The notes beneath the pieces are model-generated. The model saw only the letters and a program-made list of their open reading frames with translations, made no database searches and was not told where the DNA came from. 64,000 bases of DNA from Desulfovibrio oxyclinae DSM 11498 (GTDB lineage Bacteria; Desulfobacterota; Desulfovibrionia; Desulfovibrionales; Desulfovibrionaceae), in assembly GCF_000375485.1 (NCBI RefSeq), contig NZ_AQXE01000002.1:51258-115257 (forward strand), in the 5' to 3' direction. Below, piece after piece: positions 29,409 through 37,194 of this stretch. A program made the position numbers and the translations under genes. Position 1 is the first letter of the stretch. The number at the start of each line of letters is the position of its first letter.

Positions 29409-30383
29409 CTAGCCTTCCTTGATTTCCTCTTTGACACGCATGCCGAAATGGCGTCCAGCCTCGTCGGTGGCGGCCAGAATCCTGTCGCCTTCCTTCAGCG
29501 TGACCACGCTTACGGGCTCGCCGGATTCGGAGACCACGCGGATGGTTTCGGCGTTCTGCAGGAAAACCTGTCCCTTGGCGCCGGATTCGGTCTCTGCCTC
29601 GATGAGCAGCATGGGCCGCACTTCGGTTTTGCAGCGGCCGACGGTGGCGAGGCCGGTCTGGCCGTCCGCGCCCACGATGAGGACGTCGTTGCCCGAGGAA
29701 AGTTCTTCAAGATAGTTGGTGCGGTCGCCCGGCATTTTGCAGTAGGCGTGCACCGCGCCCGCGTTGATGCGGAAGGGGCGGGCCGCGACGTAGGGGTTGG
29801 ATTCGGTTTCGGCGTGGACGAGGAAAGTGAAGGCGGAAGAGTTGCCAACGAGCATTCCCTGTCCTTTCTTGAGGATGGAGATGGTGTCCACGCATACGCG
29901 ATGGCCGAGGCCCGCGGAAGCGATTCTGGTGATGGTGGCCGGTGCGAGTTCCACGGTTCCCTGCGCAAGTTTGAGTTCGGAGACGATGTCCTTGAGGTCG
30001 GCGGCCGCTTCGGGGAGGACCACGATGGTCTCGGCGCCGCGTTCCAGAATTCCTGCGGCGAGCCGGGCCCGTTCGAGGCTTTCCACTTCGAGCGCCACGT
30101 CAGGCACCTGCGCGAGGATGTTCTCTACCGGGATGATCTCCCAGCCCTTTTCAAGGATGACGTTTTCTCCGGCCTGCATACGGGCCACGGCGGTTTCCTC
30201 GTCGGCCTTCTCGTTCACGGCAAGGGTGGACATTTCCTTGGTGGTGACGACGTCCACGCGACCGAGCGCCTTGATGTCGTCCACCATGTCCGGTTCGGCC
30301 AGAACAGCGTCCACGCCGGATTCCAGCGCGAGGGTGAGCAGGGTCTTGTCGAAGGGAACGGCCTTGAAGATGATGCGTTTCAT
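29409..30383 (-). CDS. 3-dehydroquinate synthase II (AroB', archaeal type)
   Basis: A 324-residue member of the DHQS-II family, which oxidatively deaminates and cyclises 2-amino-3,7-dideoxy-D-threo-hept-6-ulosonate to 3-dehydroquinate with NAD. Family features include the KGQGMLVGNSSAFTFLVHAE stretch and the C-terminal RPFRINAGAVHAYCKMPGDR region. The enzyme replaces the classical AroB and is typical of methanogens and of Desulfovibrio. It works with the product of the gene 13 bases upstream. Confidence 0.93.
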   Translation of the reverse strand: MKRIIFKAVPFDKTLLTLALESGVDAVLAEPDMVDDIKALGRVDVVTTKEMSTLAVNEKADEETAVARMQAGENVILEKGWEIIPVENILAQVPDVALEVESLERARLAAGILERGAETIVVLPEAAADLKDIVSELKLAQGTVELAPATITRIASAGLGHRVCVDTISILKKGQGMLVGNSSAFTFLVHAETESNPYVAARPFRINAGAVHAYCKMPGDRTNYLEELSSGNDVLIVGADGQTGLATVGRCKTEVRPMLLIEAETESGAKGQVFLQNAETIRVVSESGEPVSVVTLKEGDRILAATDEAGRHFGMRVKEEIKEG

Positions 30384-30396
30384 GTCCGGATGATCC

Positions 30397-31194
30397 TTAT
30401 TCCCCGACGTGTGCGAGGGCGTCTTCCACGTTCACGTCCTGATGGACGACCATGTTCAGGGCTTCGCAGAGGCGGGTGGGGTCGCTGTGCTGGAACACGT
30501 TGCGTCCAACCGAAAGACCCGCGCCGCCTGCCTGGATGGAGTCGTGCACCATTTGCAGGAAGTCGCGGGTGGAGTCGAGCTTGGGGCCGCCCGCGATGAC
30601 CACGGGGATGCAGCAGGAGTCACAGACCTTGGTAAAGGTCTCGGGATCACCGGTGTAGCAGACCTTGACCACGTCCGCGCCCAGCTCGGTACCCACGCGG
30701 GCGCAGTGGGCCACCACTTCGGGGTCGTATTCATTGGGAACCTTGGGGCCGCGGGCGTAGACCATGGCCAGCAGGGGGATGCCCCATTCGGCGGCGGAGG
30801 CGGAAACTTTTCCGAAATCGTTGAGCATTCTGGCTTCGGTTTCGTCGCCGAGGTTGCAGTGGATGCTGACTGCGTCGGCTCCGAGGCGGATGGCGTCTTC
30901 GACTGTGGCGACGAGGGTCTTGGCGTTGGGGAAGGGGGATATGGATGTGGAGGCGGAGAGGTGGACAATGAGGCCGATGTCGCGGCCTTCGGCTCGGTGG
31001 CCGCATCGGACGAGACCCTTGTGTTCGATGACGGCGTTGGCCCCGCCCTCGACGACTCTGGATACCGCGTCCTTCATGTCCACCAGCCCGTCTATGGGCC
31101 CGACCGTGACGCCATGATCCATGGGGACCACGATGGTTCTTCCGGTGTTTCGGTTGAAGATGCGCTCCAACCGGATGGCTTTGCCTATGTGCAT
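30397..31194 (-). CDS. 2-amino-3,7-dideoxy-D-threo-hept-6-ulosonate synthase (AroA', DhnA/FbaB-type aldolase)
   Basis: A 265-residue class I aldolase barrel that builds the ADH intermediate from aspartate semialdehyde and a 6-deoxy-5-ketofructose phosphate. Seen are the N-terminal [21 protein letters not shown], the Schiff-base Lys region [10 protein letters not shown] and the phosphate site [11 protein letters not shown]. It replaces DAHP synthase as the first aromatic-pathway step. It is the first large gene of the supraoperon, behind a leader ORF and attenuator, with a CAAAGGAG ribosome site. Confidence 0.93.
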   Translation of the reverse strand: MHIGKAIRLERIFNRNTGRTIVVPMDHGVTVGPIDGLVDMKDAVSRVVEGGANAVIEHKGLVRCGHRAEGRDIGLIVHLSASTSISPFPNAKTLVATVEDAIRLGADAVSIHCNLGDETEARMLNDFGKVSASAAEWGIPLLAMVYARGPKVPNEYDPEVVAHCARVGTELGADVVKVCYTGDPETFTKVCDSCCIPVVIAGGPKLDSTRDFLQMVHDSIQAGGAGLSVGRNVFQHSDPTRLCEALNMVVHQDVNVEDALAHVGE

Positions 31195-31258
31195 TTTCCA
31201 GTCTCCTTTGCTTTTGGAACCGCCAACATCCTGCGGCCCCTGCCCTTTTCACCGAACG

Positions 31259-31296
31259 AAAAAAGGGGCCGCCGGCTTTCCGCCCGCGGCCCCTTT
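31259..31296 (-). terminator. Attenuator-type terminator before the aromatic supraoperon
   Basis: Minus-strand arms AAAGGGGCCGC (31296-31286) and GCGGCCCCTTT (31272-31262) form an 11-bp stem followed by six T residues. It lies 25 bases after the stop of the aromatic leader ORF and 65 bases before the first structural gene. Two leader segments could pair with its 5' arm: CCTCTTT of codons 9-11 with AAAGGGG (one G-U pair), and 31344-31351 with 31281-31288 (8 bp, one G-U pair). Confidence 0.85.
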
Positions 31297-31320
31297 GAGG
31301 TTGTTTTCAGGTTCTCCCTG

Positions 31321-31416
31321 CTACAACACACCCTCTCCGGAAACGCGGACGCGTCCGTACCAAAACCAAAAATACAGGTAGGTAAAGAGGGAGTAGTTGG
31401 CAAAGATTTTGTTCAT
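31321..31416 (-). CDS. Aromatic-rich leader peptide (attenuation sensor)
   Basis: A 31-residue ORF starting ATG at 31416 and ending TAG at 31323-31321. It contains ten aromatic residues: Phe5, Tyr8, Phe11, Tyr13, Tyr15, Phe16, Trp17, Phe18, Trp19, Tyr20, with a run YFWFWY at residues 15-20. Such density of exactly the three products of the downstream genes is very unlikely by chance and matches leader peptides of trp, phe and his operons. A ribosome stalled for any of the three amino acids would sit over this run. The ribosome site is weak (AGGT, nine bases before ATG). The following terminator completes an attenuator layout. Confidence 0.8.
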   Translation of the reverse strand: MNKIFANYSLFTYLYFWFWYGRVRVSGEGVL

Positions 31417-31424
31417 GTCTTTTG

Positions 31425-31453
31425 ACCTATGCGAAAGCCGGTCCCGATGTCAA
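31425..31453 (-). promoter_or_regulatory. Candidate promoter of the aromatic supraoperon
   Basis: A consensus TTGACA lies on the minus strand at 31453-31448. The best -10 at 17 bases is ATAGGT (31430-31425), a poor match, and it would leave almost no 5' leader before the leader-peptide ATG. A promoter further upstream in the AT-rich region (31455-31540) is also possible. Confidence 0.3.
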
Positions 31454-31546
31454 CAAGGAATTTAACTTCATGTAAAATGACAAAAATGGATATGATTGGT
31501 TTTGTGTTTGATTCAAGATTTCTAAAAAGTGATTATTTTGTAAAAC

Positions 31547-31586
31547 AGAACAATAGAAGCTGTTCTAAAGTGTACAAAAATGTGCA
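31547..31586 (+). promoter_or_regulatory. Two dyads upstream of amtB, possible activator sites
   Basis: AGAACA-N8-TGTTCT (31547-31566) is a perfect inverted repeat, followed directly by TGTACA-N4-TGTGCA (31571-31586), which is an imperfect dyad of NtrC-like form. They lie 65-105 bases upstream of the sigma-54 promoter, where enhancer-binding activators usually bind. The region is also shared with the divergent aromatic operon. Confidence 0.4.
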
Positions 31587-31650
31587 ACTTGATGATGGTG
31601 TGGATTGAGGAGTTTTAAATTGCTCAATTAAAATGGGTAGTTAGTGGTTT

Positions 31651-31666
31651 TGGCATCAAGCTTGCC
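31651..31666 (+). promoter_or_regulatory. amtB: Sigma-54 (RpoN) promoter of amtB
   Basis: TGGCATCAAGCTTGCC has the invariant GG and GC with the exact sigma-54 spacing (TGGCA...TTGC). Transcription would start near 31677, 29 bases before the amtB ATG. Nitrogen-controlled amtB-glnK operons are commonly RpoN-dependent. Confidence 0.85.
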
Positions 31667-31705
31667 TTGAGAGGGCATCAACGCAACCTTTCAAGGAGGA
31701 CCACT

Positions 31706-33067
31706 ATGCTTTCAATTCTGCGGAACCCGGTCGGCAAAAACGCTCGTTTGGCCGTCGCCGCGGCTGTCATGAGTGCCACGTTCCTCCCCGCGTGGGCACA
31801 TGCGGGGGACGCGGAGTTCCTGACCCAGTCGAACGCCAACATCCTTTGGACTCTCGTCGCCGCCATTCTGGTCATGCTCATGCAGGCAGGATTCGGATGT
31901 GTCGAGGCAGGTTTTACTCGCGCAAAGAGTGCGGGTAACATCATGATGAAAAACTTCCTCGACTTTTCGGCGGGGACGGTCATCTTTTTCCTCTTTGGCT
32001 TCGCGCTCATGTTCGGCACGGACATGGGGGGCTTCATAGGCACCTCCGGGTTCAGCCTCGGCGGCGTTGCCGAAGGTGATCTGCCCTGGACCTATACCTT
32101 CTGGTTCTTCCAGAGCGTATTTGCCGCCACTGCCGCCACCATCGTTTCCGGAGGCATGGCCGAGCGCACCAAATTCGGCACCTACGTCGTGGTCAGCGCC
32201 CTCGTCACCGGCTTGATCTACCCCATCTCCGGCCACTGGGCCTGGGGGAGCCTGTGGCTCGGCGATGCTGGCGCGGGCTGGCTCGAAGGTCTGGGATTCA
32301 ACGACTTTGCAGGATCTTCCGTAGTCCACTCCGTGGGCGGCTGGCTGGCTCTGGCCGGTGCCATGGTGCTCGGACCCCGCGTGGGCAAGTACACCGAAGA
32401 CGGTAAGGCCAAGGCCATTCCCGGTCACAACATCCCGCTTGCCGGTCTGGGCGTGTTCATCCTGTGGTTCGGTTGGTTCGGCTTCAACCCCGGCTCCACC
32501 ACCACTGCTGACAACACCATCGGCATGATCGCCATGAACACTTCCCTGGCGGCGGCAGGCGGCGTGCTCGGCGCAATGTTTATCTCCTGGTTCCGTTTCG
32601 GCAAGCCGGACATCTCCATGACCATGAACGGCGCCCTTGCAGGACTGGTCGGCATCACCGCCGGTTGCGCCACCGTCGGCCCCGGTTCCTCGATCGTCAT
32701 CGGTCTCATCGCCGGTCTGCTCGTGGTGCTCTCCATTGAATTCATCGACAAGGTGCTCAAGATCGACGATCCCGTCGGCGCATCCAGCGTGCACGGCGTG
32801 TGCGGCGCATGGGGAACCCTTGCCTGCGGTCTGTTCAACATCGACGGCGGCCTGTTCTTCGGCGGCGGTTTCAAGCTCCTGGGCGTGCAGCTCATCGGCG
32901 TTGGCGCCTTCTTTGTCTGGGCCTTCGGTGTCGGCTGGGTGATGTTCTCCATCCTCAAGGGTCTCATGGGCCTCAGGGTCAAGAAGGACGAGGAACTCAA
33001 GGGTCTCGATATCGCCGAGCACGGTTCCGAATCCTACAACGGCTTCCAGCTCTTCACCACCGAATAG
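31706..33067 (+). CDS. amtB: Ammonium transporter
   Basis: A 453-residue Amt/MEP/Rh channel with an N-terminal signal-like segment (cleavage near WAHAGDAE) and about eleven membrane helices. Conserved stretches are MLMQAGFGCVEAGFTRAKS, SGGMAERTKF, SVVHSVGGWLALAGA (first pore His) and VGASSVHGVCGAWGTLA (second pore His). The ATG at 31706 has a perfect AAGGAGGA site; an earlier ATG at 31667 would lie upstream of the predicted transcription start. The gene is cotranscribed with the PII gene, its usual partner. Confidence 0.96.
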   Translation: MLSILRNPVGKNARLAVAAAVMSATFLPAWAHAGDAEFLTQSNANILWTLVAAILVMLMQAGFGCVEAGFTRAKSAGNIMMKNFLDFSAGTVIFFLFGFALMFGTDMGGFIGTSGFSLGGVAEGDLPWTYTFWFFQSVFAATAATIVSGGMAERTKFGTYVVVSALVTGLIYPISGHWAWGSLWLGDAGAGWLEGLGFNDFAGSSVVHSVGGWLALAGAMVLGPRVGKYTEDGKAKAIPGHNIPLAGLGVFILWFGWFGFNPGSTTTADNTIGMIAMNTSLAAAGGVLGAMFISWFRFGKPDISMTMNGALAGLVGITAGCATVGPGSSIVIGLIAGLLVVLSIEFIDKVLKIDDPVGASSVHGVCGAWGTLACGLFNIDGGLFFGGGFKLLGVQLIGVGAFFVWAFGVGWVMFSILKGLMGLRVKKDEELKGLDIAEHGSESYNGFQLFTTE

Positions 33068-33101
33068 CCGGAATAGAACTGAAATCAAAGGAGAAAGAAC
33101 C

Positions 33102-33434
33102 ATGAAGCTGGTTATCGCATACATCCGGCCCGAACGTCTGAACGACGTGAAGCAGGCCCTCTACGCCAAGGAAATCTACTCCATGACCGTCACCAACGTC
33201 CTCGGCTCCGGCCGTCAGAAAGGGTTCACCGAAACCTGGCGCGGCGTGACCATGGAAGTGAATCTGCTGAAGAAGGTTCGACTGGAGATCGGTGTCAACG
33301 AAGACTTCCTGGAACCTGCCATCGACGCCATCAAGTCCGCCGGTCAGACCGGCAACGAAGGCGACGGCGTGATCTTCGTGGTGGAACTGGCCCGCGCCCT
33401 GCGCATCCGCACCGAAGAAGACGGCATCCTCTAA
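33102..33434 (+). CDS. glnK: PII nitrogen regulatory protein (no Tyr51)
   Basis: A 110-residue PII protein. It has the GRQKGFTE start of the T-loop, ATP-site residues in QTGNEGDGVIFV and the C-terminal ARALRIRTEE. The T-loop reads TETWRGVTMEVNLLKK; aligned with GlnB (TELYRGAEYMVDFLPK), Tyr46 is Trp and the uridylylation site Tyr51 is Met. Control by uridylylation is therefore not possible; ligand binding (ATP/ADP/2-oxoglutarate) should remain. It lies 34 bases after amtB, whose channel it probably blocks under nitrogen excess. Confidence 0.95.
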   Translation: MKLVIAYIRPERLNDVKQALYAKEIYSMTVTNVLGSGRQKGFTETWRGVTMEVNLLKKVRLEIGVNEDFLEPAIDAIKSAGQTGNEGDGVIFVVELARALRIRTEEDGIL

Positions 33435-33459
33435 CCAAATGAAAAAAGGAATGACGGGC

Positions 33460-34716
33460 ATGGAAGACGGTTTCCCCGATGTACGGAAAATCCTCGAAGC
33501 CGGATCGGTAAAGACGCTCTTTCAGCCCGTCGTTTCCATATCCCGGCGCTCGGTCTTCGCGGTGGAGGCCCTCTCCAGAGGCCTTGAGCCGGACACCCAC
33601 GAGATTATCCCCCCGGCGCTGCTGTTCGGCAGGGCCGGGGGCGGTCTCGGAACAGAGCTGGACGCCATGTGCAGCCGCAAGGCACTGGAAGCCTTCGGCC
33701 CCGTCCATCACGACGACGGCGGCGTCATGCTCTCGCTGAACACCGATGTCTCCGTATTAGAATACGGCTCGCGCGGCTCACACGCCCTGAACCGCATGGT
33801 CAAGGACATCGGGGTTTCCCCGAACAACGTCATTCTGGAACTGGTGGAGTCAAAGGCTGCGGACCTCTCCGCGCTAATGGATTTCGTGAGTTACTACCGA
33901 CGCAGAGGCTTTCTCATAGCCCTTGACGACGTGGGCGCGGGGCACTCCAATCTGGATCGCATTCCGCTTCTGAAACCGGATGTCCTCAAACTGGACAGGT
34001 CGCTCATTTCCGGGGTTCATGAACACTTCCACAAGCTTGAAATCGTGCGCTGCCTCGTGCGACTGGCGGCACGGATCGGCGCGTTGGTCGTGGCCGAAGG
34101 CGTGGAAACCCCTGAGGAAGCGCTGTGTGTACTGGATTGCGGGGTGGACCTGCATCAGGGGTTTCTCTACGCCGTCCCGGAGCAACCGGGTTCAAGCTGT
34201 CGCGGAGCCATACGCATGGCCGAAGAAGTGGCGGCAGGGCACCGGGCGCGCAGCACGCGGCGAATCAGCGGACGGCACGAGCACAGCGCGGCGATGGACG
34301 CCGTGATGCTTTCGCTCTGCATGCGGCTGGCAGCCATTCCTCTGGACAGGATGGACGAGGAGCTTGCCGGGTGCATCGAAGAAGGGCCGGGCCTCGAATG
34401 CATGTATGTGCTGGATATTCGGGGCGCACAGGTCACGTCCACCGTCTGCGACCCCGACGTGCTCATGCGGACCAGGCGAGTGCTCTATGCCCCGGCGGAA
34501 GTCGGCGCGGATCACTCGCTCAAGGACTACTACATTCCCATCCGTGCGGGCCTGCCCAAACATGTGACGCGTCCATACATTTCGCTTGCTTCAGGGAACC
34601 GCTGCATGACCTACGCGAGAAAATTCCGGCACTCTCCATCCGGGGTGGATCTCATTCTGTGCGTGGACATGACCGCATTCGAAGCGGAGCCGTTCTGCGT
34701 ATCCATGGACGAGTAG
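33460..34716 (+). CDS. EAL-domain cyclic-di-GMP phosphodiesterase with C-terminal sensor-like domain
   Basis: A 418-residue protein. The EAL domain (about 15-250) keeps the signature residues: VEALSRG, Asn in MLSLNTDV, Glu in VILELVES, the Asp pair in LIALDDVGAG, Lys in DVLKLDRSL, Glu in VVAEGVETPEE and Gln in LHQGFLY, so it looks active. The C-terminal 150 residues (YVLDIRGAQVTS, DYYIPIRAG, CMTYARKF) resemble a Cache/PDC-type sensory fold, here without membrane segments, as in YkuI. Starts at 33439 and 33451 are possible, but AAAAGGA sits correctly for 33460. It follows glnK by 25 bases, probably in the same RpoN-driven operon. Confidence 0.85.
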   Translation: MEDGFPDVRKILEAGSVKTLFQPVVSISRRSVFAVEALSRGLEPDTHEIIPPALLFGRAGGGLGTELDAMCSRKALEAFGPVHHDDGGVMLSLNTDVSVLEYGSRGSHALNRMVKDIGVSPNNVILELVESKAADLSALMDFVSYYRRRGFLIALDDVGAGHSNLDRIPLLKPDVLKLDRSLISGVHEHFHKLEIVRCLVRLAARIGALVVAEGVETPEEALCVLDCGVDLHQGFLYAVPEQPGSSCRGAIRMAEEVAAGHRARSTRRISGRHEHSAAMDAVMLSLCMRLAAIPLDRMDEELAGCIEEGPGLECMYVLDIRGAQVTSTVCDPDVLMRTRRVLYAPAEVGADHSLKDYYIPIRAGLPKHVTRPYISLASGNRCMTYARKFRHSPSGVDLILCVDMTAFEAEPFCVSMDE

Positions 34717-34718
34717 GC

Positions 34719-36995
34719 TCAGTAGTTCATTTCCTCGGGAGTCGGCGGCTCCGCCTGATCTGAGAAGCCCACGCGGAAGACGGCGCAGGTGACGTCGTCG
34801 TCCTGCGGCGCGTCACCCCTGAAGTCGTGAAGGTCCTCGAAGATGGCGGCCAGTACATTGACGGCTGAAGCGCTCGCATTCTCACGCATAAGGGTCATGA
34901 GACGCTCCTTGCCGTACATCTCCTCGTCGGGAGACTTGGTTTCCCAGATACCGTCGGTGCCGACCAGAATCACCATCCCTTCTTCCAACTCGCGGCTGCG
35001 AAGTTCGAAGGTTGCATCCGGCGTGACGCCCAGCGGCAGGCCGTCGCCCCCCAATTCCTCGAAGCTGTCGGTTGCCGGGTCAAAGAGCAGGGCGGGATCG
35101 TGTCCTGCGCGAACCCAACTCACGCGGCGATTCTGGTCGAATTCCAAAAGGAAAAGGGTCATGAAGCGACCGGTGCCGTCCACGTCTTCGGAGACAAGCT
35201 GGTTGACCGAGCGCATGATCTCGTCCAGGGGCTGGTCGGCGGCGGCGCGAGAGCGCAGATAGGCCCGGACCGAGGCCATCATCAGCGCGGCCGGGATGCC
35301 GTGGCCAGTGACGTCGCCAACCGCGGCAAGAATCCTTTCGCCTTCGGCTCCCCTGATGATGAATCCGTAATAATCGCCGCCGGTTTCATCGCAGTAGGCG
35401 CTGTCGGCAGCCACGTCGTATACGTTGCTCTCCGGGGGCGCTGCAGGCAGCAGGTCCTGTTGAACCTGTTGCGCCACTTCGAGTGCGTTTTTGATGGCGA
35501 CGCGCTCGCGCAGTTCCGGAACCATCTGGTTGAAGGCGTGGCTGAGCTGGCCGATCTCGTCCGTGGACCGCACCGTGGCGCGGGTGTTGAAATTGCCCAG
35601 CGCGACGCTGCGCACGGCAGAAGCCAGCTCGATGAGATTGCGCGTGTAGAGTCTGGAGAGAATCATCGCCACGCCGATTACCAGTCCGGCCACGACGAGA
35701 ATGATGATACCCATTTCCTGCGTATGCTCGTGGACCTGTGCGAGAACGAATTCGCGGGCCTGTGTGGCGTCGCGGACCACGTCCGCCCTCGGAACGATGA
35801 GCAGCAGCGAGGTGCCGGTATCGTCCACCGGAGAGAAGGCCCAGAGGGTGTCGTGCTCGTCACCGGCGATGTGGGTCATGCCGGTTTCCCCTTTACGTAT
35901 TCGCTCAAGGACTGCGGCAAAGGATTCATTCCCCGGTCTGGAGAGGGATTTTTTCCCTTCCGGCACCATCCAGTTGCCCTGGCGCTGCTCGCGGGTGGAG
36001 GTCTCTCTTGCGAGAATCTTGAGCTTGTCCGGGGCCTGATCGTCTTCTCCGTCGGGCCGCACGAGAAGAGCTTCCGAGTCTCCGGAATACATGTCGGCCT
36101 TGTGCCTGCGGCCGAGCAGGGAGTCGATGGGGACGACTATGCTGAGGTTACCCATGGTTTTCCCCATCGTGTCCCTTATGGGTGCGGTGATGCGAAACGA
36201 CATTCGCTTCGTGAGTTCGTCCGGACCGGGCTGCGACCAGGCAAGGCGGGTTTGCAGCTCCTGTCCCACGGGCGGGCCCAGCGGCGTCCTGCTGCGCATG
36301 CCGTGCAATCCGCTTCGCATCCGGTCAAGCATCTCCTCGGACATCATGCCGTCCGCCATGCCGCCGTGCATCATGCCTCCCATGCGGCCACCATGCATCA
36401 TGCCTCCCATGCCCATGCCCGGAGCACGGTCGGGAGCGGCCTCAAGCCCGGGATACATGACGGTGGCGCCGTTCTCCAGATGCACACGTACCCAGAGCAC
36501 GAGATTTGGGTAGTCGAACTTGATGCGACCGAGAAGGGGCACCAGAGATTCCAGCGCCTTGGTGGCGTTGCTCTCGGAGGCGGCTTCGTTCGGGGTGAAA
36601 ACGCCCAGCTCTCGGAAATTCACTTTCAGCGGGACCGTGGAGTCGTTTCCGAGTCGCAGAACGTAGTCCTCAAGATAGGGGATCGTATCTTCGGGCGGGG
36701 AAAAATCAGGGTTTGGGGCGGTGTGGGAGTGTCCGTAGAGCACGCCTTCGATCTTGGAGGCCAGCAGAATCGATGCGGCTTCAAGCAACTGACGTTCCCG
36801 GCGCAGGATTCGGGCGTGGTCCTTTGCGATGCGCTCCAGACCGGACCCGGCCTTGCGTACCAGCGTGTCCTCGCTTTGTTCCGCGAGTGTGCCGCCAAGT
36901 TCGGTAATGTCCTCCCGAACGCTCAACTGAACGGCCAGCAGCGGTATGAGTGCTATGGAAAGCAAGAGGATGAGCAGCTTGAAACGGATGCGCAT
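34719..36995 (-). CDS. Membrane-bound SpoIIE/PP2C-type serine phosphatase with Met/His/Gly-rich sensor
   Basis: A 758-residue sensor phosphatase: membrane helix (7-25), large periplasmic domain (to about 425), second helix (about 430-450), HAMP, and a C-terminal SpoIIE-like PP2C domain with the metal-binding Asp motifs ETGGDYYGF, GDVTGHGIPAALMM and GTDGIWET. The periplasmic part contains a Met/His/Gly-rich stretch (about residues 193-232, including GMGGMMHGGRMGGMMHGG), a composition known from copper- and zinc-binding periplasmic proteins. It probably dephosphorylates an anti-sigma-factor antagonist in response to the periplasm; no such partner gene is adjacent. It is divergent from a ZraP-like gene with the same motif. 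Confidence 0.87.
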   Translation of the reverse strand: MRIRFKLLILLLSIALIPLLAVQLSVREDITELGGTLAEQSEDTLVRKAGSGLERIAKDHARILRRERQLLEAASILLASKIEGVLYGHSHTAPNPDFSPPEDTIPYLEDYVLRLGNDSTVPLKVNFRELGVFTPNEAASESNATKALESLVPLLGRIKFDYPNLVLWVRVHLENGATVMYPGLEAAPDRAPGMGMGGMMHGGRMGGMMHGGMADGMMSEEMLDRMRSGLHGMRSRTPLGPPVGQELQTRLAWSQPGPDELTKRMSFRITAPIRDTMGKTMGNLSIVVPIDSLLGRRHKADMYSGDSEALLVRPDGEDDQAPDKLKILARETSTREQRQGNWMVPEGKKSLSRPGNESFAAVLERIRKGETGMTHIAGDEHDTLWAFSPVDDTGTSLLLIVPRADVVRDATQAREFVLAQVHEHTQEMGIIILVVAGLVIGVAMILSRLYTRNLIELASAVRSVALGNFNTRATVRSTDEIGQLSHAFNQMVPELRERVAIKNALEVAQQVQQDLLPAAPPESNVYDVAADSAYCDETGGDYYGFIIRGAEGERILAAVGDVTGHGIPAALMMASVRAYLRSRAAADQPLDEIMRSVNQLVSEDVDGTGRFMTLFLLEFDQNRRVSWVRAGHDPALLFDPATDSFEELGGDGLPLGVTPDATFELRSRELEEGMVILVGTDGIWETKSPDEEMYGKERLMTLMRENASASAVNVLAAIFEDLHDFRGDAPQDDDVTCAVFRVGFSDQAEPPTPEEMNY

Positions 36996-37194
36996 GGTCT
37001 CTCCCGATGAGGTTGCAGGTCCTGAAGCACGCTTGGCGGCGTGAATGCGGATTTCTCTTTTCTATCCACGGGAGGCGATTGTGGCAACCTTGTGCAGAAA
37101 ATGATTACCGAACAAATCTTCTGCTTGATAATAATGCGAAATGGAATTCAGCATGGTATGGTGGCCTCCAAAATAGAATCAGGAGGTTCAAACC

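Noticed and set aside
37081..37096. TGGCAACCTTGTGC resembling a sigma-54 promoter before the ZraP-like gene
   Set aside because: The spacing between GG and GC is one base too short for RpoN.
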